Below are positions 7,826 to 17,052 of a stretch of 64,000 nt of DNA, one piece after another. Position 1 is the first letter of the stretch; each line of letters begins with the position of its first letter. This stretch comes from Macrococcus brunensis. GTDB lineage: Bacteria > Bacillota > Bacilli > Staphylococcales > Staphylococcaceae. Both the position numbers and the translations under genes were made by a program. Below the pieces are notes generated by a model. That model ran no database searches. It was not told where the DNA came from and saw only the letters and a list, made by a program, of their open reading frames with translations. The stretch spans positions 37,317 through 101,316 of the forward strand of contig NZ_SCWA01000007.1 in the NCBI RefSeq assembly GCF_004359615.1, read 5' to 3'.

Positions 7826-9043
7826 CTAAGCAATATTTTTATGGTCAAACAGACTGTATAGCATAAAAAATGCGCCTAATGATACAATAATCGCCATCAC
7901 AGCACTCATCGCCAGAGGGTGTAAATAAGCCCCTAAAATAATACCTGCCTTACTAAGTAAGTCCGCTCCATTAAAGCCAAGATTGCTGAACGCGCCGTAA
8001 GCTCCTCTTTTATCAGGCGGAATCAAATCAAGTTCTTCTGCATTTTTGATAGGCGCATAAATCAACTCTCCTATTGTTGCCAGTAGAATGGCAGCTACGA
8101 TGAGCCACCATACATTTGCAGCTACCAGCACCGTATAACCGATACCGTATATTGTAAGACCGAATATCATTATGTTTTTCAATGAATTTTTAGCTACGAT
8201 TTTAGACACTAAAAACGTACACGACACAACGGTCAGCGTATTGATAATATTAATCAGCGAAAACATGCGGACACCTGTCACTTGGAAATGGAACAACGTC
8301 ACTGGCTGGAATGTCTCTGCTAAGCGGACGGCAATATAACTGCTGGTCGAAAACTCTGCACACATAATAAAGATACTACCAAGTACTAATATAACAAACG
8401 GCTTATTCTTAGAAACTTCTGTATAGGAGTGCAGTAAATCTCTGAAAATATTTTGATGGACTTTTTCACGGATAAATTCCCGCGTTTCTTTTATAAAGAT
8501 GTGATAAACGATAGCTACGAGAAATGTAGTTATACCTAAAGCAGTGAAGAGCAGTCCCTTATGATTGTGATAAAGTAAGCCACCTATTGCCGCGCCTAGC
8601 GCCATAGATAAATTAATCAGCCAGTAATCCAGCTGGTAGATGAGCTTTCTGTTTTCAGGTGTCGCTGAATCCTGAACAAGTGCTCGCATTGCAGGTCTCT
8701 TCAATGTTGTCGCTGTCAGACTACCTAGAAAGCTAGCGATAAACAGCACGATTTCATCTAAAATGACACCTACTGCCATCAAACACAAGAAAACACTATC
8801 TAAATATGAAAGTGAAACCAGCAGCTTCTTGCGGGGCAGTCTATCACATATATAGCCTGCAATGATATTCAAGATAAATGATATTAAAACAGTAAATGAC
8901 AAGAATAAACCAGCAAAGGTTTTGCTGATTGTTTCAGTTAAATATAAAGCTATAAATGGAAACACAGCACTTGCTGCTATACGGCTGATAAAAGAACCCC
9001 AGAGTCTGACATGAACATTGACAGGTAACTCGCTGATACGCAT
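7826..9043 (-). CDS. MFS transporter (sugar/drug efflux-like)
   Basis: 405 residues with about 12 hydrophobic helices. The MFS loop 2-3 motif appears as GYICDRLPRKKLLV near residue 65, and the central loop (about 190-215, IKETREFIREKVHQNIFRD) separates two six-helix halves. Members export drugs or sugars by proton antiport. Start ATG at 9043 follows AAAGGAGGTGGC. It is divergent from an SgrR-like regulator. In Enterobacteria SgrR likewise adjoins the MFS sugar exporter setA, so a role in sugar-phosphate stress or export of a regulator ligand is a reasonable inference, not shown by sequence. Confidence 0.85.
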   Translation of the reverse strand: MRISELPVNVHVRLWGSFISRIAASAVFPFIALYLTETISKTFAGLFLSFTVLISFILNIIAGYICDRLPRKKLLVSLSYLDSVFLCLMAVGVILDEIVLFIASFLGSLTATTLKRPAMRALVQDSATPENRKLIYQLDYWLINLSMALGAAIGGLLYHNHKGLLFTALGITTFLVAIVYHIFIKETREFIREKVHQNIFRDLLHSYTEVSKNKPFVILVLGSIFIMCAEFSTSSYIAVRLAETFQPVTLFHFQVTGVRMFSLINIINTLTVVSCTFLVSKIVAKNSLKNIMIFGLTIYGIGYTVLVAANVWWLIVAAILLATIGELIYAPIKNAEELDLIPPDKRGAYGAFSNLGFNGADLLSKAGIILGAYLHPLAMSAVMAIIVSLGAFFMLYSLFDHKNIA

Positions 9044-9096
9044 TGCCGCCACCTCCTTTGTGTTATAAGCTTATTACAGACACTAACAAATAAAAA

Positions 9097-9120
9097 TAGA
9101 CATATTATTTAATATGTCTA
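9097..9120. promoter_or_regulatory. Palindrome ahead of the SgrR-like gene
   Basis: TAGACATATT and AATATGTCTA are perfect arms around ATTT, 15 bp before the SgrR-like start codon and between the two divergent genes. It is a candidate operator, or a hairpin in the leader mRNA. Confidence 0.5.
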
Positions 9121-9135
9121 CTTATTGGAGGAAAT

Positions 9136-10737
9136 ATGGAAAAACATCTGCTTGCCCTCTATCAGTATAAAAATCAGCGTATCCCCCAGAGTCAACTAGC
9201 AGCTCATATCGGCTTGAGCCAAAAACAACTTTCCCGTAACCTGGCACGCTGGCAGTCAGAAGGCATTCTAGATTATGTGAGCGGTAAAGGCAGAAGCCGA
9301 TATACAGTCATTACCTGGCATGTAGATATTGAAGCCAGCTATTACCGCCAAATTAAGTTATTACTCAATAAAGGATACCTGGAAGATGCACTTCCTTATT
9401 TATCATGGTCATGGAGTACACTTACCCATCAGAAGTTACTAACAAAATCAAATAAGTTACTAGGTTTTACTAAAACGCCGCAGAATGAAGACAAACTGAC
9501 TATCACTAAGAGACACAGCCTGCTTTCCACACGACCTTTTGAAGTGCTTGAAGCAAAGAATGCCAGTGTTCTGATGAGTGTTTTCGATACACTATTTAAA
9601 GTGAAAGAAGACCAGACAGTCGAATATCATCTAGCCCATCACTATGAGTGTCATGAACAGGCTATCGATATTTATTTAAGACCCCACGTTAAGTTTCACG
9701 ACGGCTCTTACCTGTCTTCTGTAGACGTTAAACGCAGTCTGGAGCACGCCCGTTCACATCAGCATACAGCAGATTTACTTGAGCAGATCACTCGTATTGA
9801 ACTGATAGATGAATTAGCGTTAAGGATTCATCTTAATAAGTGTCCGCAGATTGTCGCCTTACTGAGCCATTTATCTCTCGCCATCTACAAAGAGACAGAG
9901 GGCAGACATATCGGGACAGGTCCTTATTTTATTAAACGTGATAATCAGTATACAACTATTCTTAAACGATTTAATGATTACTATGGACACGCTGCATTCA
10001 TAGATGAAATAGAGCTTGTCTATATACCAGAAGTCAGGAAACCTGTCATTGGTGACTCAGATGAGCCAATGACCACACTGACAAAAAATATCGGCTTTTA
10101 TTATATGTGTCAGCATCCTGACAGCACACTGACTTCTGATCAAAAACAATACATCAAATCAATCTTAAAAAATGAGTATCATCTAACAGTGGACCGGCAA
10201 GCTCCTAAGATATTAGGCAACTCCAACTATTTGAAACAAAAAGAGATACTTAGACCCGCTTTTGATGAACCCATCCGAATTGATTGTATTGAAATTAATG
10301 ACGCTGGTCGACAGGCTTTCGACACCATTTTCAGTCGCCACCAAATAGCATATGAGCTTATTAATCATACCTTTGATGATTCAATTGGCGGAACTATTCA
10401 ATTATGTGGTGACTATTATTTCTTCGGTGAGTATTTGGATATACCTGAAACACTTGCCTATCACCATTTTATTTTTGGTTCGTCATCCAGTATTCACCGG
10501 CTGATGTCACAATACAGCTGGTTTTATCTTGTAAAATCTTTTTATCAGATGATTCCGTATAATAGCTGGGATCGCCTGAATCGTCTTATAGACCGTAAAC
10601 TTGATCAGCATGCGATTCTTTATCCCCTCTATATCGTTGAAGATAGCATTACTTTTGCTCGTTCATTACACGGCGTATCACTTAACCAGTATGGTTTTAT
10701 TAACTTCAATCAAATATGGCGCAAAAAAAGCGATTAA
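9136..10737 (+). CDS. SgrR-like transcriptional regulator (HTH plus solute-binding-protein domain)
   Basis: 533 residues, close to enterobacterial SgrR (about 550). Residues 1-110 form the SgrR-type winged helix (RIPQSQLAAHIGLSQKQLSRNLARW). Residues about 160-510 are a type-5 solute-binding fold: YECHEQAIDIYLRPHVKFHDG, LSSVDVKRSLEHAR and GTGPYFIKRDN are the standard SBP_bac_5 landmarks. There is no signal peptide, so the binding domain acts as an intracellular sensor of a small ligand. In E. coli SgrR responds to sugar-phosphate stress. Here it is divergent from an MFS exporter, which is probably its target. ATG follows TTGGAGGAAAT. Confidence 0.85.
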   Translation: MEKHLLALYQYKNQRIPQSQLAAHIGLSQKQLSRNLARWQSEGILDYVSGKGRSRYTVITWHVDIEASYYRQIKLLLNKGYLEDALPYLSWSWSTLTHQKLLTKSNKLLGFTKTPQNEDKLTITKRHSLLSTRPFEVLEAKNASVLMSVFDTLFKVKEDQTVEYHLAHHYECHEQAIDIYLRPHVKFHDGSYLSSVDVKRSLEHARSHQHTADLLEQITRIELIDELALRIHLNKCPQIVALLSHLSLAIYKETEGRHIGTGPYFIKRDNQYTTILKRFNDYYGHAAFIDEIELVYIPEVRKPVIGDSDEPMTTLTKNIGFYYMCQHPDSTLTSDQKQYIKSILKNEYHLTVDRQAPKILGNSNYLKQKEILRPAFDEPIRIDCIEINDAGRQAFDTIFSRHQIAYELINHTFDDSIGGTIQLCGDYYFFGEYLDIPETLAYHHFIFGSSSSIHRLMSQYSWFYLVKSFYQMIPYNSWDRLNRLIDRKLDQHAILYPLYIVEDSITFARSLHGVSLNQYGFINFNQIWRKKSD

Positions 10738-10756
10738 TCCGAAGATTAATCGCTTT
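10727..10756. terminator. Bidirectional terminator between sgrR-like gene and permease
   Basis: AAAGCGATTAATC and GATTAATCGCTTT form a 13-bp perfect stem with a CGAA tetraloop. It overlaps the end of the SgrR-like gene and serves the convergent permease. Confidence 0.85.
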
Positions 10757-10765
10757 GCTTAGTTT

Positions 10766-12097
10766 TTAGATGCGATGTGCGCGGTTCTGATTACGTTTGT
10801 AGAAGTAGATTGGTACCCCGATTAATGTAATACCGATACCGATTAATGCAAGTACAGGTTGTGTGAATAAAGTATTTGCAAGAACGAACAGACCTGAGAT
10901 TAATGCGATAAGTGGAATGATTGGGTAAAGCGGTACTCTGTATGGACGTTCCATGTTTGGTTGTTTCTTTCTAAGTACCATTACTGCTACGAATGTCATG
11001 CAGTAGAAGAACCAGATAACAAAGATTAACATGTTAGTAATTGTTTCGAAAGCACCCATTAATACCATTGCCATTGCGATGATGAATAATACGAGACCAC
11101 TGAACCATGGTGCACCTGATTTAGTTAATTTAAGGAACTGATTGCTGAACGGTAACATACCGTTTTCAGCCATTGCGTAAGGTACACGCATACCAGTCAT
11201 TGTGTAACCATTCATTGAACCGTAGATTGAAATCATGATACCGATTGTGATTAATTTACCACCTTGGTCACCGAATAATTTCATCGCTGTTTCTGCTGCT
11301 GCGTTTTCGTTACCAGCTAATGCTGAGATTGGTAATGAGAACATGAATGCTGCGTTGACTAATAAGTAGATTGCCATTACAAGACCGATACCGATTGAGA
11401 TAGCAAGTGGCAGGTCTTTCTTAGGATTTTTCATTTCCCCTGCGATGTTACCTACGTGCATCCAGCCGTCATATGCGAACATTGTTGCCAGTAAGCCAGT
11501 ACCAATGATTGAGAATAAGCTGCCGTTGCCGCCTTCCATTGGTGGGAATAATGAGAAGTCTACTTTATCTGTTTGTAATAAACCGAAGATAATGATCAGT
11601 GCAAGTGGAATCAACTTAATGACAAGAGTGACAGACTGTAACATACCGCCTGCTTTTGATCCCATGAAGTTAATAAGTAATACAGATAATGCTGCGATAA
11701 ATGCGATTGGAATCAATAAACCTTTGTCTAAATGGAATAAGTTGATTAACTGTGTTGAGAAAATGATTGCTTGTGCTGCTACGTTTGCTGGGAAGTAAAT
11801 AAATGCAAGTGCCCAACCTGATAAGAAGCCCCAGAAGTCGCCGAATGTGTATTCAAGATACTTTGTCATACCACCTGTCTGCGGGATTGCTGCTGCAAGT
11901 TCTGCTGCTGTTAAACCACCACAGATTGTCATGATACCACCGAGAATCCAAACTAAGAACGTTAAGCCTACTGAATGTGTTGCATCGGTGATTGCGGCTA
12001 CTTTAAAGAATACACCTGATCCGATAACAGTACCCATAACGAGCGCGAGCGCCGGGAATAGGCCGATATCTTTTTTTAACTCTGTTTGTGCTGCCAT
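10766..12097 (-). CDS. APC-family amino acid permease, SteT-like (serine/threonine exchanger type)
   Basis: 443 residues, 12 predicted helices. The N-terminal LVMGTVIGSGVFFKVAAIT is the APC substrate-binding unwound helix (G-S-G), and GGLTAAELAAAIPQTGG, FAYDGWMHVGNIAGEMKNPKKDLP and YRVPLYPIIPLIA follow the LAT/SteT subgroup pattern. Such proteins exchange neutral amino acids across the membrane. It stands alone: the upstream side is a 157-bp A/T-rich gap and the downstream side a terminator. Exact substrate is not determinable. Confidence 0.87.
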   Translation of the reverse strand: MAAQTELKKDIGLFPALALVMGTVIGSGVFFKVAAITDATHSVGLTFLVWILGGIMTICGGLTAAELAAAIPQTGGMTKYLEYTFGDFWGFLSGWALAFIYFPANVAAQAIIFSTQLINLFHLDKGLLIPIAFIAALSVLLINFMGSKAGGMLQSVTLVIKLIPLALIIIFGLLQTDKVDFSLFPPMEGGNGSLFSIIGTGLLATMFAYDGWMHVGNIAGEMKNPKKDLPLAISIGIGLVMAIYLLVNAAFMFSLPISALAGNENAAAETAMKLFGDQGGKLITIGIMISIYGSMNGYTMTGMRVPYAMAENGMLPFSNQFLKLTKSGAPWFSGLVLFIIAMAMVLMGAFETITNMLIFVIWFFYCMTFVAVMVLRKKQPNMERPYRVPLYPIIPLIALISGLFVLANTLFTQPVLALIGIGITLIGVPIYFYKRNQNRAHRI

Positions 12098-12224
12098 TGT
12101 TGTTTCCTCTCCTTTTATATATTTTCTTCCTTGAAAGCAATTACATTATATAATAAATAAACGCGTTAAAGTACTTAAATTTTATTAATATTTAACACAT
12201 TTATGAACATTGTTATAAAACAGA

Positions 12225-12252
12225 AAACACACTTGACAAGTCAAGTGTGTTT
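12225..12252 (-). terminator. Terminator after the PPDK regulatory protein gene
   Basis: AAACACACTTGAC/GTCAAGTGTGTTT, a 13-bp perfect stem with a two-base loop and a T-rich tail on the minus strand. Confidence 0.8.
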
Positions 12253-12254
12253 AT

Positions 12255-13058
12255 CTATTTTCCAAGGTACTTCTCAATATAGAAAGCTGATTCTTCGATT
12301 GATTTGTACTCTGTATTAATAACAGTTGCATTGAGTCGCTGGAAGACTTCCTCTGCATAGCTCAGCTCCTGCTTAATTCGTTTTAAATTATTGTAGTTTG
12401 ATTCCTGACGCAAACCGAGCACTTTGACACGTTCTGTTCGGATGTTAGCGATATAGTCCGGGCTTGCGGTCAGTCCAAAGACACGCAGCCCTTTCTGACG
12501 GTATACCTCTTCCGGGATAGGTGATTCCGGTACGAGCGGAATGTTCGCAATCTTGTAGCCTTTATTCGCCAGATACATGCTGAGCGGTGTCTTGGAGGTA
12601 CGGGACACCCCGACAATGACAGCATCTGCTTCCTGCAGATTGGTGAAGTTCTTGCCATCGTCATACTTCACTGAGTATTCCATCGCTTCTATACGCTTAA
12701 AATACTTCTCATCTAATTTACGGAAAGCACCGCGCTCCATTAATGGATCAAGTCCGGTATGTTCCTGAATGACATGAATCAGGCTCGTCATGTAGTCGAT
12801 ATATGAGACGCCTTCACGCCCACAGAATTCACGCGCAAATGCATTGAATTCTTCATCGACAATCGTCGTGACAATGATCGCATGATTCTTTTTAGCGAGA
12901 TTGAGGATGTTGACGAAGCTGTCTTTATCATGGATAAAAGAAAATTTCTTGATTTCAATCGTCTCGATCGTCGGGAACTGTGTCAGCGTCGCTTGAATCA
13001 TGCGCTGCGCAGTCTCACCGATCGAATCAGAAATTACATATATTTTTAAATCGTCCAA
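12255..13058 (-). CDS. ppsR: Pyruvate,phosphate dikinase regulatory protein (kinase/pyrophosphorylase, DUF299)
   Basis: 267 residues. It controls PPDK by ADP-dependent phosphorylation of the active-site-proximal Thr and phosphate-dependent dephosphorylation. The family P-loop is visible as GVSRTSKTPLSMYLANKGYK, and the N-terminus DLKIYVISDSIGETAQRM is diagnostic. The true start is TTG at 13058, seven bases after AGGAGG; longer readings run back into ppdK. It lies 11 bp downstream of ppdK on the same strand, so enzyme and regulator are co-transcribed and set PEP/pyruvate flux together. Confidence 0.93.
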   Translation of the reverse strand: MDDLKIYVISDSIGETAQRMIQATLTQFPTIETIEIKKFSFIHDKDSFVNILNLAKKNHAIIVTTIVDEEFNAFAREFCGREGVSYIDYMTSLIHVIQEHTGLDPLMERGAFRKLDEKYFKRIEAMEYSVKYDDGKNFTNLQEADAVIVGVSRTSKTPLSMYLANKGYKIANIPLVPESPIPEEVYRQKGLRVFGLTASPDYIANIRTERVKVLGLRQESNYNNLKRIKQELSYAEEVFQRLNATVINTEYKSIEESAFYIEKYLGK

Positions 13059-13069
13059 ACGATTCCCTC

Positions 13070-15661
13070 CTATTTGCTCTGAGCAGCAGCAAGACGAGCA
13101 CCTGGCACACGGTAAGGTGAACAAGAAACATAGTCAATTGCAAGCGTATTGAAGTAGTTGATTGATTTCGGGTCTCCCCCAAGCTCTCCGCAGACCCCAA
13201 TCTTGATTTCAGGTTTAACTGATTTAGCCTGTTCCACTGCAATTTTAATCAAACGACCGATGCCGTCAACATCTAAAGTCTGGAATGGGTCAATCGCTAA
13301 AATATCATCATTCATATAGGCGTTGATAAATTTACCAGCGTCGTCACGTGAGAAACCATAAGTCAGCTGTGTTAAGTCATTTGTTCCAAAGCTGAAGAAG
13401 TCACATTCTTCTGCGAGCTCTCCTGCAATGAGACAGGCACGTGGTGTTTCAATCATGGTACCGATTTTGTAGTCCACAGTAATATTCAGTTCATTGATTT
13501 TATTCTTAATGACTTCTTTTAAGTTTGTAAACTCTTTAATGGTTGAAACAAGCGGAATCATAATTTCAGGCTGACAGTTGATGCCTTCTTCTTTTAATTT
13601 CTGAACACTTATCATCATCGCTTCTACTTGCATTTCGTAGAGCTCCGGATAAGTAATCGCTAAACGACAGCCACGGTGACCGAGCATCGGGTTGACTTCC
13701 TGCAGTTCTAAAATACGACGCTCTAGCTTTTCAACAGATAAATGAAGCTGAGCTGCTACCGTTTCTACTTCTTCACGTTCTCTAGGGACGAACTCGTGTA
13801 AAGGTGGATCTAACAGACGAACAATAGCCGGTCTTTCTCCTGACAGACGGAAAATTTTCTCGAAGTCTTCTGCCTGGTATTTCTTCAGTTCATCAAGTGC
13901 TGCTACGCGCTCATCGTGATTAGAGGCGATGATAAAACGACGCATCTGAATCAGACGCTCCTCACCGAAGAACATATGCTCTGTACGTACCAAGCCAATA
14001 CCTACTGCGCCGAAGTCATAGCCTGCTGCGATATCCTGTTCTGTCTCAGCATTCATCCGGACTTTAAGACGAGCGATTTCATCTGTCCATGTCATAAACT
14101 GTTCGAACTCAGTGCTATGTTCAGCATGCGTCGTCTGCACTTCACTATGATAGATATGACCCGTCGAACCATCCACAGAAATGATATCACCTTCAGCCAG
14201 TTCTCCTGCCGGGAATTTAACTGTTTTATTCTTTGTATCGATATCAAGATCTGAACAACCTGTTACACAGCATTTGCCCATACCACGTGCCACTACAGCT
14301 GCGTGTGACGTCATACCGCCGTGCGTTGTCACGATTGCTTCACTGGCAATCATCCCCTCGATATCTTCAGGAGATGTTTCCGGACGAACTAAAATCACTT
14401 TCTCGCCTGCTTCGGCCTGTGCTTTAGCGTCAGCTGCTGAGAAGACCACCTTACCTGTTGCAGCACCCGGGCTTGCCGGCAGACCGATATGAGAAATCAC
14501 TTCTGCTTCTTCCAGTGCCTTAGCATCAAATGCTGGATGCAGCAGCTGATCGATTGATTTAGATTCGACTTTTAAAATTGCTTCCTCTTTAGAAAGAACA
14601 CCTTCTTCAACCATATCAACCGCAATCTTCATCGCTGCTTTAGCGGTACGTTTACCGTTACGCGTCTGAAGAATAAAGAGTTTCTCGTCTTCAATCGTGA
14701 ATTCGATATCCTGCATATCATGATAATGCTCTTCCAGCTTATGTGTGACATCAACAAATGCCTGATAAACAGCCGGCATCTGTGTATTTAATGTCTCGAT
14801 TTCTTTTGGTGTACGAATACCCGCTACGACGTCTTCGCCTTGTGCATTCAGTAAGTACTCACCATATAATTTATTCTCACCAGTAGACGGGTTACGCGTG
14901 AAGGCCACACCTGTCCCTGATTTTTCGCCGCTGTTACCGAAGACCATCTCCTGGACGTTAACCGCAGTTCCGATATCGTGTGGAATCTCATTGAGTTCAC
15001 GGTAGATACGCGCACGGTCATTATTCCATGATTTGAATACCGCCTCAATTGCTTCATTCAACTGATCAAGCGGCTCCTGCGGGAACGGTTTGTAGACTTC
15101 TTCTGTATAGATATCTTTGAAACGTTCACAGATTGCCTTCAGATCTTCAGCAGGTATATCAGCATCAGTTGTGTAGCCTTTCTGTTTCTTGAAGTCATTG
15201 AAATAAGACTCAAATGCATGCATCGGAATCTCATAAACGACCTGCCCGAACATCTGTAAAAGTCGGCGGTAGCAGTCATAAGCAAAGCGTGCATCATTTG
15301 TATTGTTTGCAAGTTTTTCTACATTTTTATCATTCAATCCTAGATTAAGAATGGTGTCCATCATACCTGGCATGGAAATTTTAGCACCACTACGAACAGA
15401 GACAAGAAGCAATGAATCATCAGAGAATTTTTTAGCTGTCTTTGCATAAAGCGCTTCTAACTGTTCCTGCAGTTCGGACTTCACCTCATCAGAAAGACCA
15501 CCCTTTTCAAGGTATTCGATACATGCTTCAGTTGTGATCGTGAAGCCATTAGGAACAGGAAGACCGAGTCTCATCATCTCTGATAAATTCGCACCCTTAC
15601 CACCTAGTAAATCCTTCATCGATTGCTGACCTTCTTCAAATGCATAAATAAACTTGCTCAT
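13070..15661 (-). CDS. ppdK: Pyruvate,phosphate dikinase
   Basis: 863 residues, full length. Interconverts pyruvate + ATP + Pi and PEP + AMP + PPi in the cytosol. The N-terminal nucleotide-binding part has GGKGANLSEMMRLGLPVPNGF and SVRSGAKISMPGMMDTILNLG. The swivelling phosphohistidine domain has THGGMTSHAAVVARGMGK with the catalytic His flanked by the regulatory Thr/Ser. The C-terminal PEP/pyruvate barrel ends in GVCGELGGDP with the catalytic Cys. ATG at 15661 follows GAGGTGAAA. It is followed by its regulator. The pair would allow PEP synthesis from pyruvate (gluconeogenesis) or glycolytic use of PPi. Confidence 0.96.
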   Translation of the reverse strand: MSKFIYAFEEGQQSMKDLLGGKGANLSEMMRLGLPVPNGFTITTEACIEYLEKGGLSDEVKSELQEQLEALYAKTAKKFSDDSLLLVSVRSGAKISMPGMMDTILNLGLNDKNVEKLANNTNDARFAYDCYRRLLQMFGQVVYEIPMHAFESYFNDFKKQKGYTTDADIPAEDLKAICERFKDIYTEEVYKPFPQEPLDQLNEAIEAVFKSWNNDRARIYRELNEIPHDIGTAVNVQEMVFGNSGEKSGTGVAFTRNPSTGENKLYGEYLLNAQGEDVVAGIRTPKEIETLNTQMPAVYQAFVDVTHKLEEHYHDMQDIEFTIEDEKLFILQTRNGKRTAKAAMKIAVDMVEEGVLSKEEAILKVESKSIDQLLHPAFDAKALEEAEVISHIGLPASPGAATGKVVFSAADAKAQAEAGEKVILVRPETSPEDIEGMIASEAIVTTHGGMTSHAAVVARGMGKCCVTGCSDLDIDTKNKTVKFPAGELAEGDIISVDGSTGHIYHSEVQTTHAEHSTEFEQFMTWTDEIARLKVRMNAETEQDIAAGYDFGAVGIGLVRTEHMFFGEERLIQMRRFIIASNHDERVAALDELKKYQAEDFEKIFRLSGERPAIVRLLDPPLHEFVPREREEVETVAAQLHLSVEKLERRILELQEVNPMLGHRGCRLAITYPELYEMQVEAMMISVQKLKEEGINCQPEIMIPLVSTIKEFTNLKEVIKNKINELNITVDYKIGTMIETPRACLIAGELAEECDFFSFGTNDLTQLTYGFSRDDAGKFINAYMNDDILAIDPFQTLDVDGIGRLIKIAVEQAKSVKPEIKIGVCGELGGDPKSINYFNTLAIDYVSCSPYRVPGARLAAAQSK

Positions 15662-15685
15662 CAATTTCACCTCATATTATAATAT

Positions 15686-15714
15686 GTTATACTATTTTAT
15701 TATTAGTATGTCAT
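15686..15714 (-). promoter_or_regulatory. Putative ppdK promoter
   Basis: Minus strand ATGACA (15709-15714), 17-bp spacer, TATAAC (15686-15691), then a short leader to the ppdK ribosome site. It is the only well-spaced pair seen there. Confidence 0.55.
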
Positions 15715-15819
15715 ATTAAAAAATAAATAACAATGATTAAAACATGAAAATGTAAAATAGCCCATTCCGAAAAATGAGCTACCTTGATATTGTCGCGCAT
15801 ATTGGTGAGATGGTTCTGC

Positions 15820-15902
15820 GCGTGAGAGACCTGTCGCGCTGAACCGTAAAGTCGTTCGGCGTGAGAGTGGGCTGTCACGCTTAACGAGAAAGTCGTTCGG
15901 CG
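15820..15902. repeat. Tandem hairpin-forming intergenic repeat
   Basis: Two diverged copies, 15820-15858 and 15859-15899, of a unit that begins GCGTGAGAG and ends AAAGTCGTTCG, followed by a third start GCG. Within each unit GCGTGA pairs with TCACGC (second copy) or, with a G-U wobble, TCGCGC (first copy), so the stem is kept while the sequence drifts. A partial related piece (GTCGCGC...TGCGC) lies just left at 15792-15821. GC content is above that of the flanks. The remainder of 15671-15966 holds nothing I can call coding. Confidence 0.6.
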
Positions 15903-15966
15903 TTTTAAATTAATAAGACTAATCACAATAAAAGATTTCTGTCTTTTCAATCTGAGTCTAACCTTA

Positions 15967-16461
15967 CTATTTTATGATATTTATTGAATTCATCATTTCT
16001 TTTACTACGTCTTCCTGGGTCATTTCATCCGTAATAATTCGTTCACCTTCAACTTCTAAAAAATCTTTTTCAAGATACCATTTCTCCATTTCATCTTCTC
16101 CAAAATCTACATCTTTATATTGATGACGTTTTAAAGTCTCTTCAAATGAAATATCAAAATAATAGACCAGGACATCCGGACTATAGCGATCCGCTATTTC
16201 TTTCAGCATTTTACCATGTTTACGTTTAGTCAAAATGCCTTCAAGAATAACGTACCTGCAATTCTGCATTCCGAAATCCACCAATGTCTCCAGCAAATCG
16301 GTAGAAACAGAACCGACCTTATCATTCACTCTCAGCATCTGTCTTCTGACCATATCCTGAGAGATAAGTATTGTGCCTTCACCTAACCGCTTCTGCAGTA
16401 ACTGAGCCGTAGACGTTTTACCGCTTCCTGAATTTCCTCTTAAGATAAGAAGTTGTGCCAT
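15967..16461 (-). CDS. P-loop kinase-like ATPase (AAA/zeta-toxin-like)
   Basis: 164 residues. A Walker A motif GNSGSGKTSTAQLL sits at the very N-terminus (about residue 9), ILISQDMVRRQML follows as the switch region, YVILEGIL is a Walker-B-like strand, and FDISFEETLKRH is the lid region. The layout is that of small-molecule kinases (chloramphenicol phosphotransferase, zeta toxin, uridine-kinase-like). ATG at 16461 lies after AGGAGATTGATA. It starts 2 bp after the nucleotidyltransferase gene stops, so the two are co-translated. Substrate unknown. Confidence 0.8.
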   Translation of the reverse strand: MAQLLILRGNSGSGKTSTAQLLQKRLGEGTILISQDMVRRQMLRVNDKVGSVSTDLLETLVDFGMQNCRYVILEGILTKRKHGKMLKEIADRYSPDVLVYYFDISFEETLKRHQYKDVDFGEDEMEKWYLEKDFLEVEGERIITDEMTQEDVVKEMMNSINIIK

Positions 16462-16463
16462 TA

Positions 16464-17045
16464 TCAATCTCCTCGGTGACTGTAGTTAAAACTTAAATAA
16501 TTCATCAACCAGTTTTTTTGTCTCACATTCAGATGATCTTTTATAGCTTTAAAATCTTCAAGGTCTTTAGGCCGAACACAATTAGAGTCCAATTTATATA
16601 ACATCTGTATTTCAGGTGATATGATTGGTATCTCTTCAACTGATTTAATAAATAAACTATTCAAATTACATTGGATTTCATTATTTCTTTTATATAACCA
16701 CTTGTCTTCATTAACTTCTATCAGCATAATCTGAAACCTGAAGGGAGAATTATCCCTTTCACTTACCCATAAACTATAACTATCATCTAATCTCTGACCA
16801 TCCCAGATTGAAAGCTCACCATCTTTAGCTGTATAAATAGTGAATCTACGTAAATAAGCAAATATTTTTTGAAAATCACAGTTTAAAACCATGATATCTA
16901 TATCATCATGTTGGCGCGTCTGCCTTCCAATATATAAATCAATCGCCCATCCACCTGCTATCCCCCAAGGAAAATCAGCTTCTTTAAAAATCTTGTGTAA
17001 TTGTTCGACTGAATAAGGCTGCCAGTTGTTATAATCTGTTCTCAT
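16464..17045 (-). CDS. Nucleotidyltransferase-fold protein (aminoglycoside/lincosamide adenylyltransferase-like)
   Basis: 193 residues. GIAGGWAIDLYIGRQTRQHDD carries the Pol-beta-type GG-W signature, with acidic residues Asp47, Asp48 and Asp50 (HDDIDIMV) as probable metal ligands. This arrangement is shared with ANT(2'')-type and Lnu-type resistance enzymes and with many uncharacterised relatives, so a drug substrate is only one possibility. It sits 7 bp after a (frameshifted) membrane-protein gene of the GntR-ABC operon and is followed at once by a P-loop kinase. Confidence 0.78.
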   Translation of the reverse strand: MRTDYNNWQPYSVEQLHKIFKEADFPWGIAGGWAIDLYIGRQTRQHDDIDIMVLNCDFQKIFAYLRRFTIYTAKDGELSIWDGQRLDDSYSLWVSERDNSPFRFQIMLIEVNEDKWLYKRNNEIQCNLNSLFIKSVEEIPIISPEIQMLYKLDSNCVRPKDLEDFKAIKDHLNVRQKNWLMNYLSFNYSHRGD

Positions 17046-17052
17046 AACACCC

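Noticed and set aside
15711..15950. 79-codon minus-strand frame over the intergenic repeat
   Set aside because: It reads through the hairpin repeat, has biased composition (many His/Arg from the repeat) and lacks a ribosome site; treated as noncoding.
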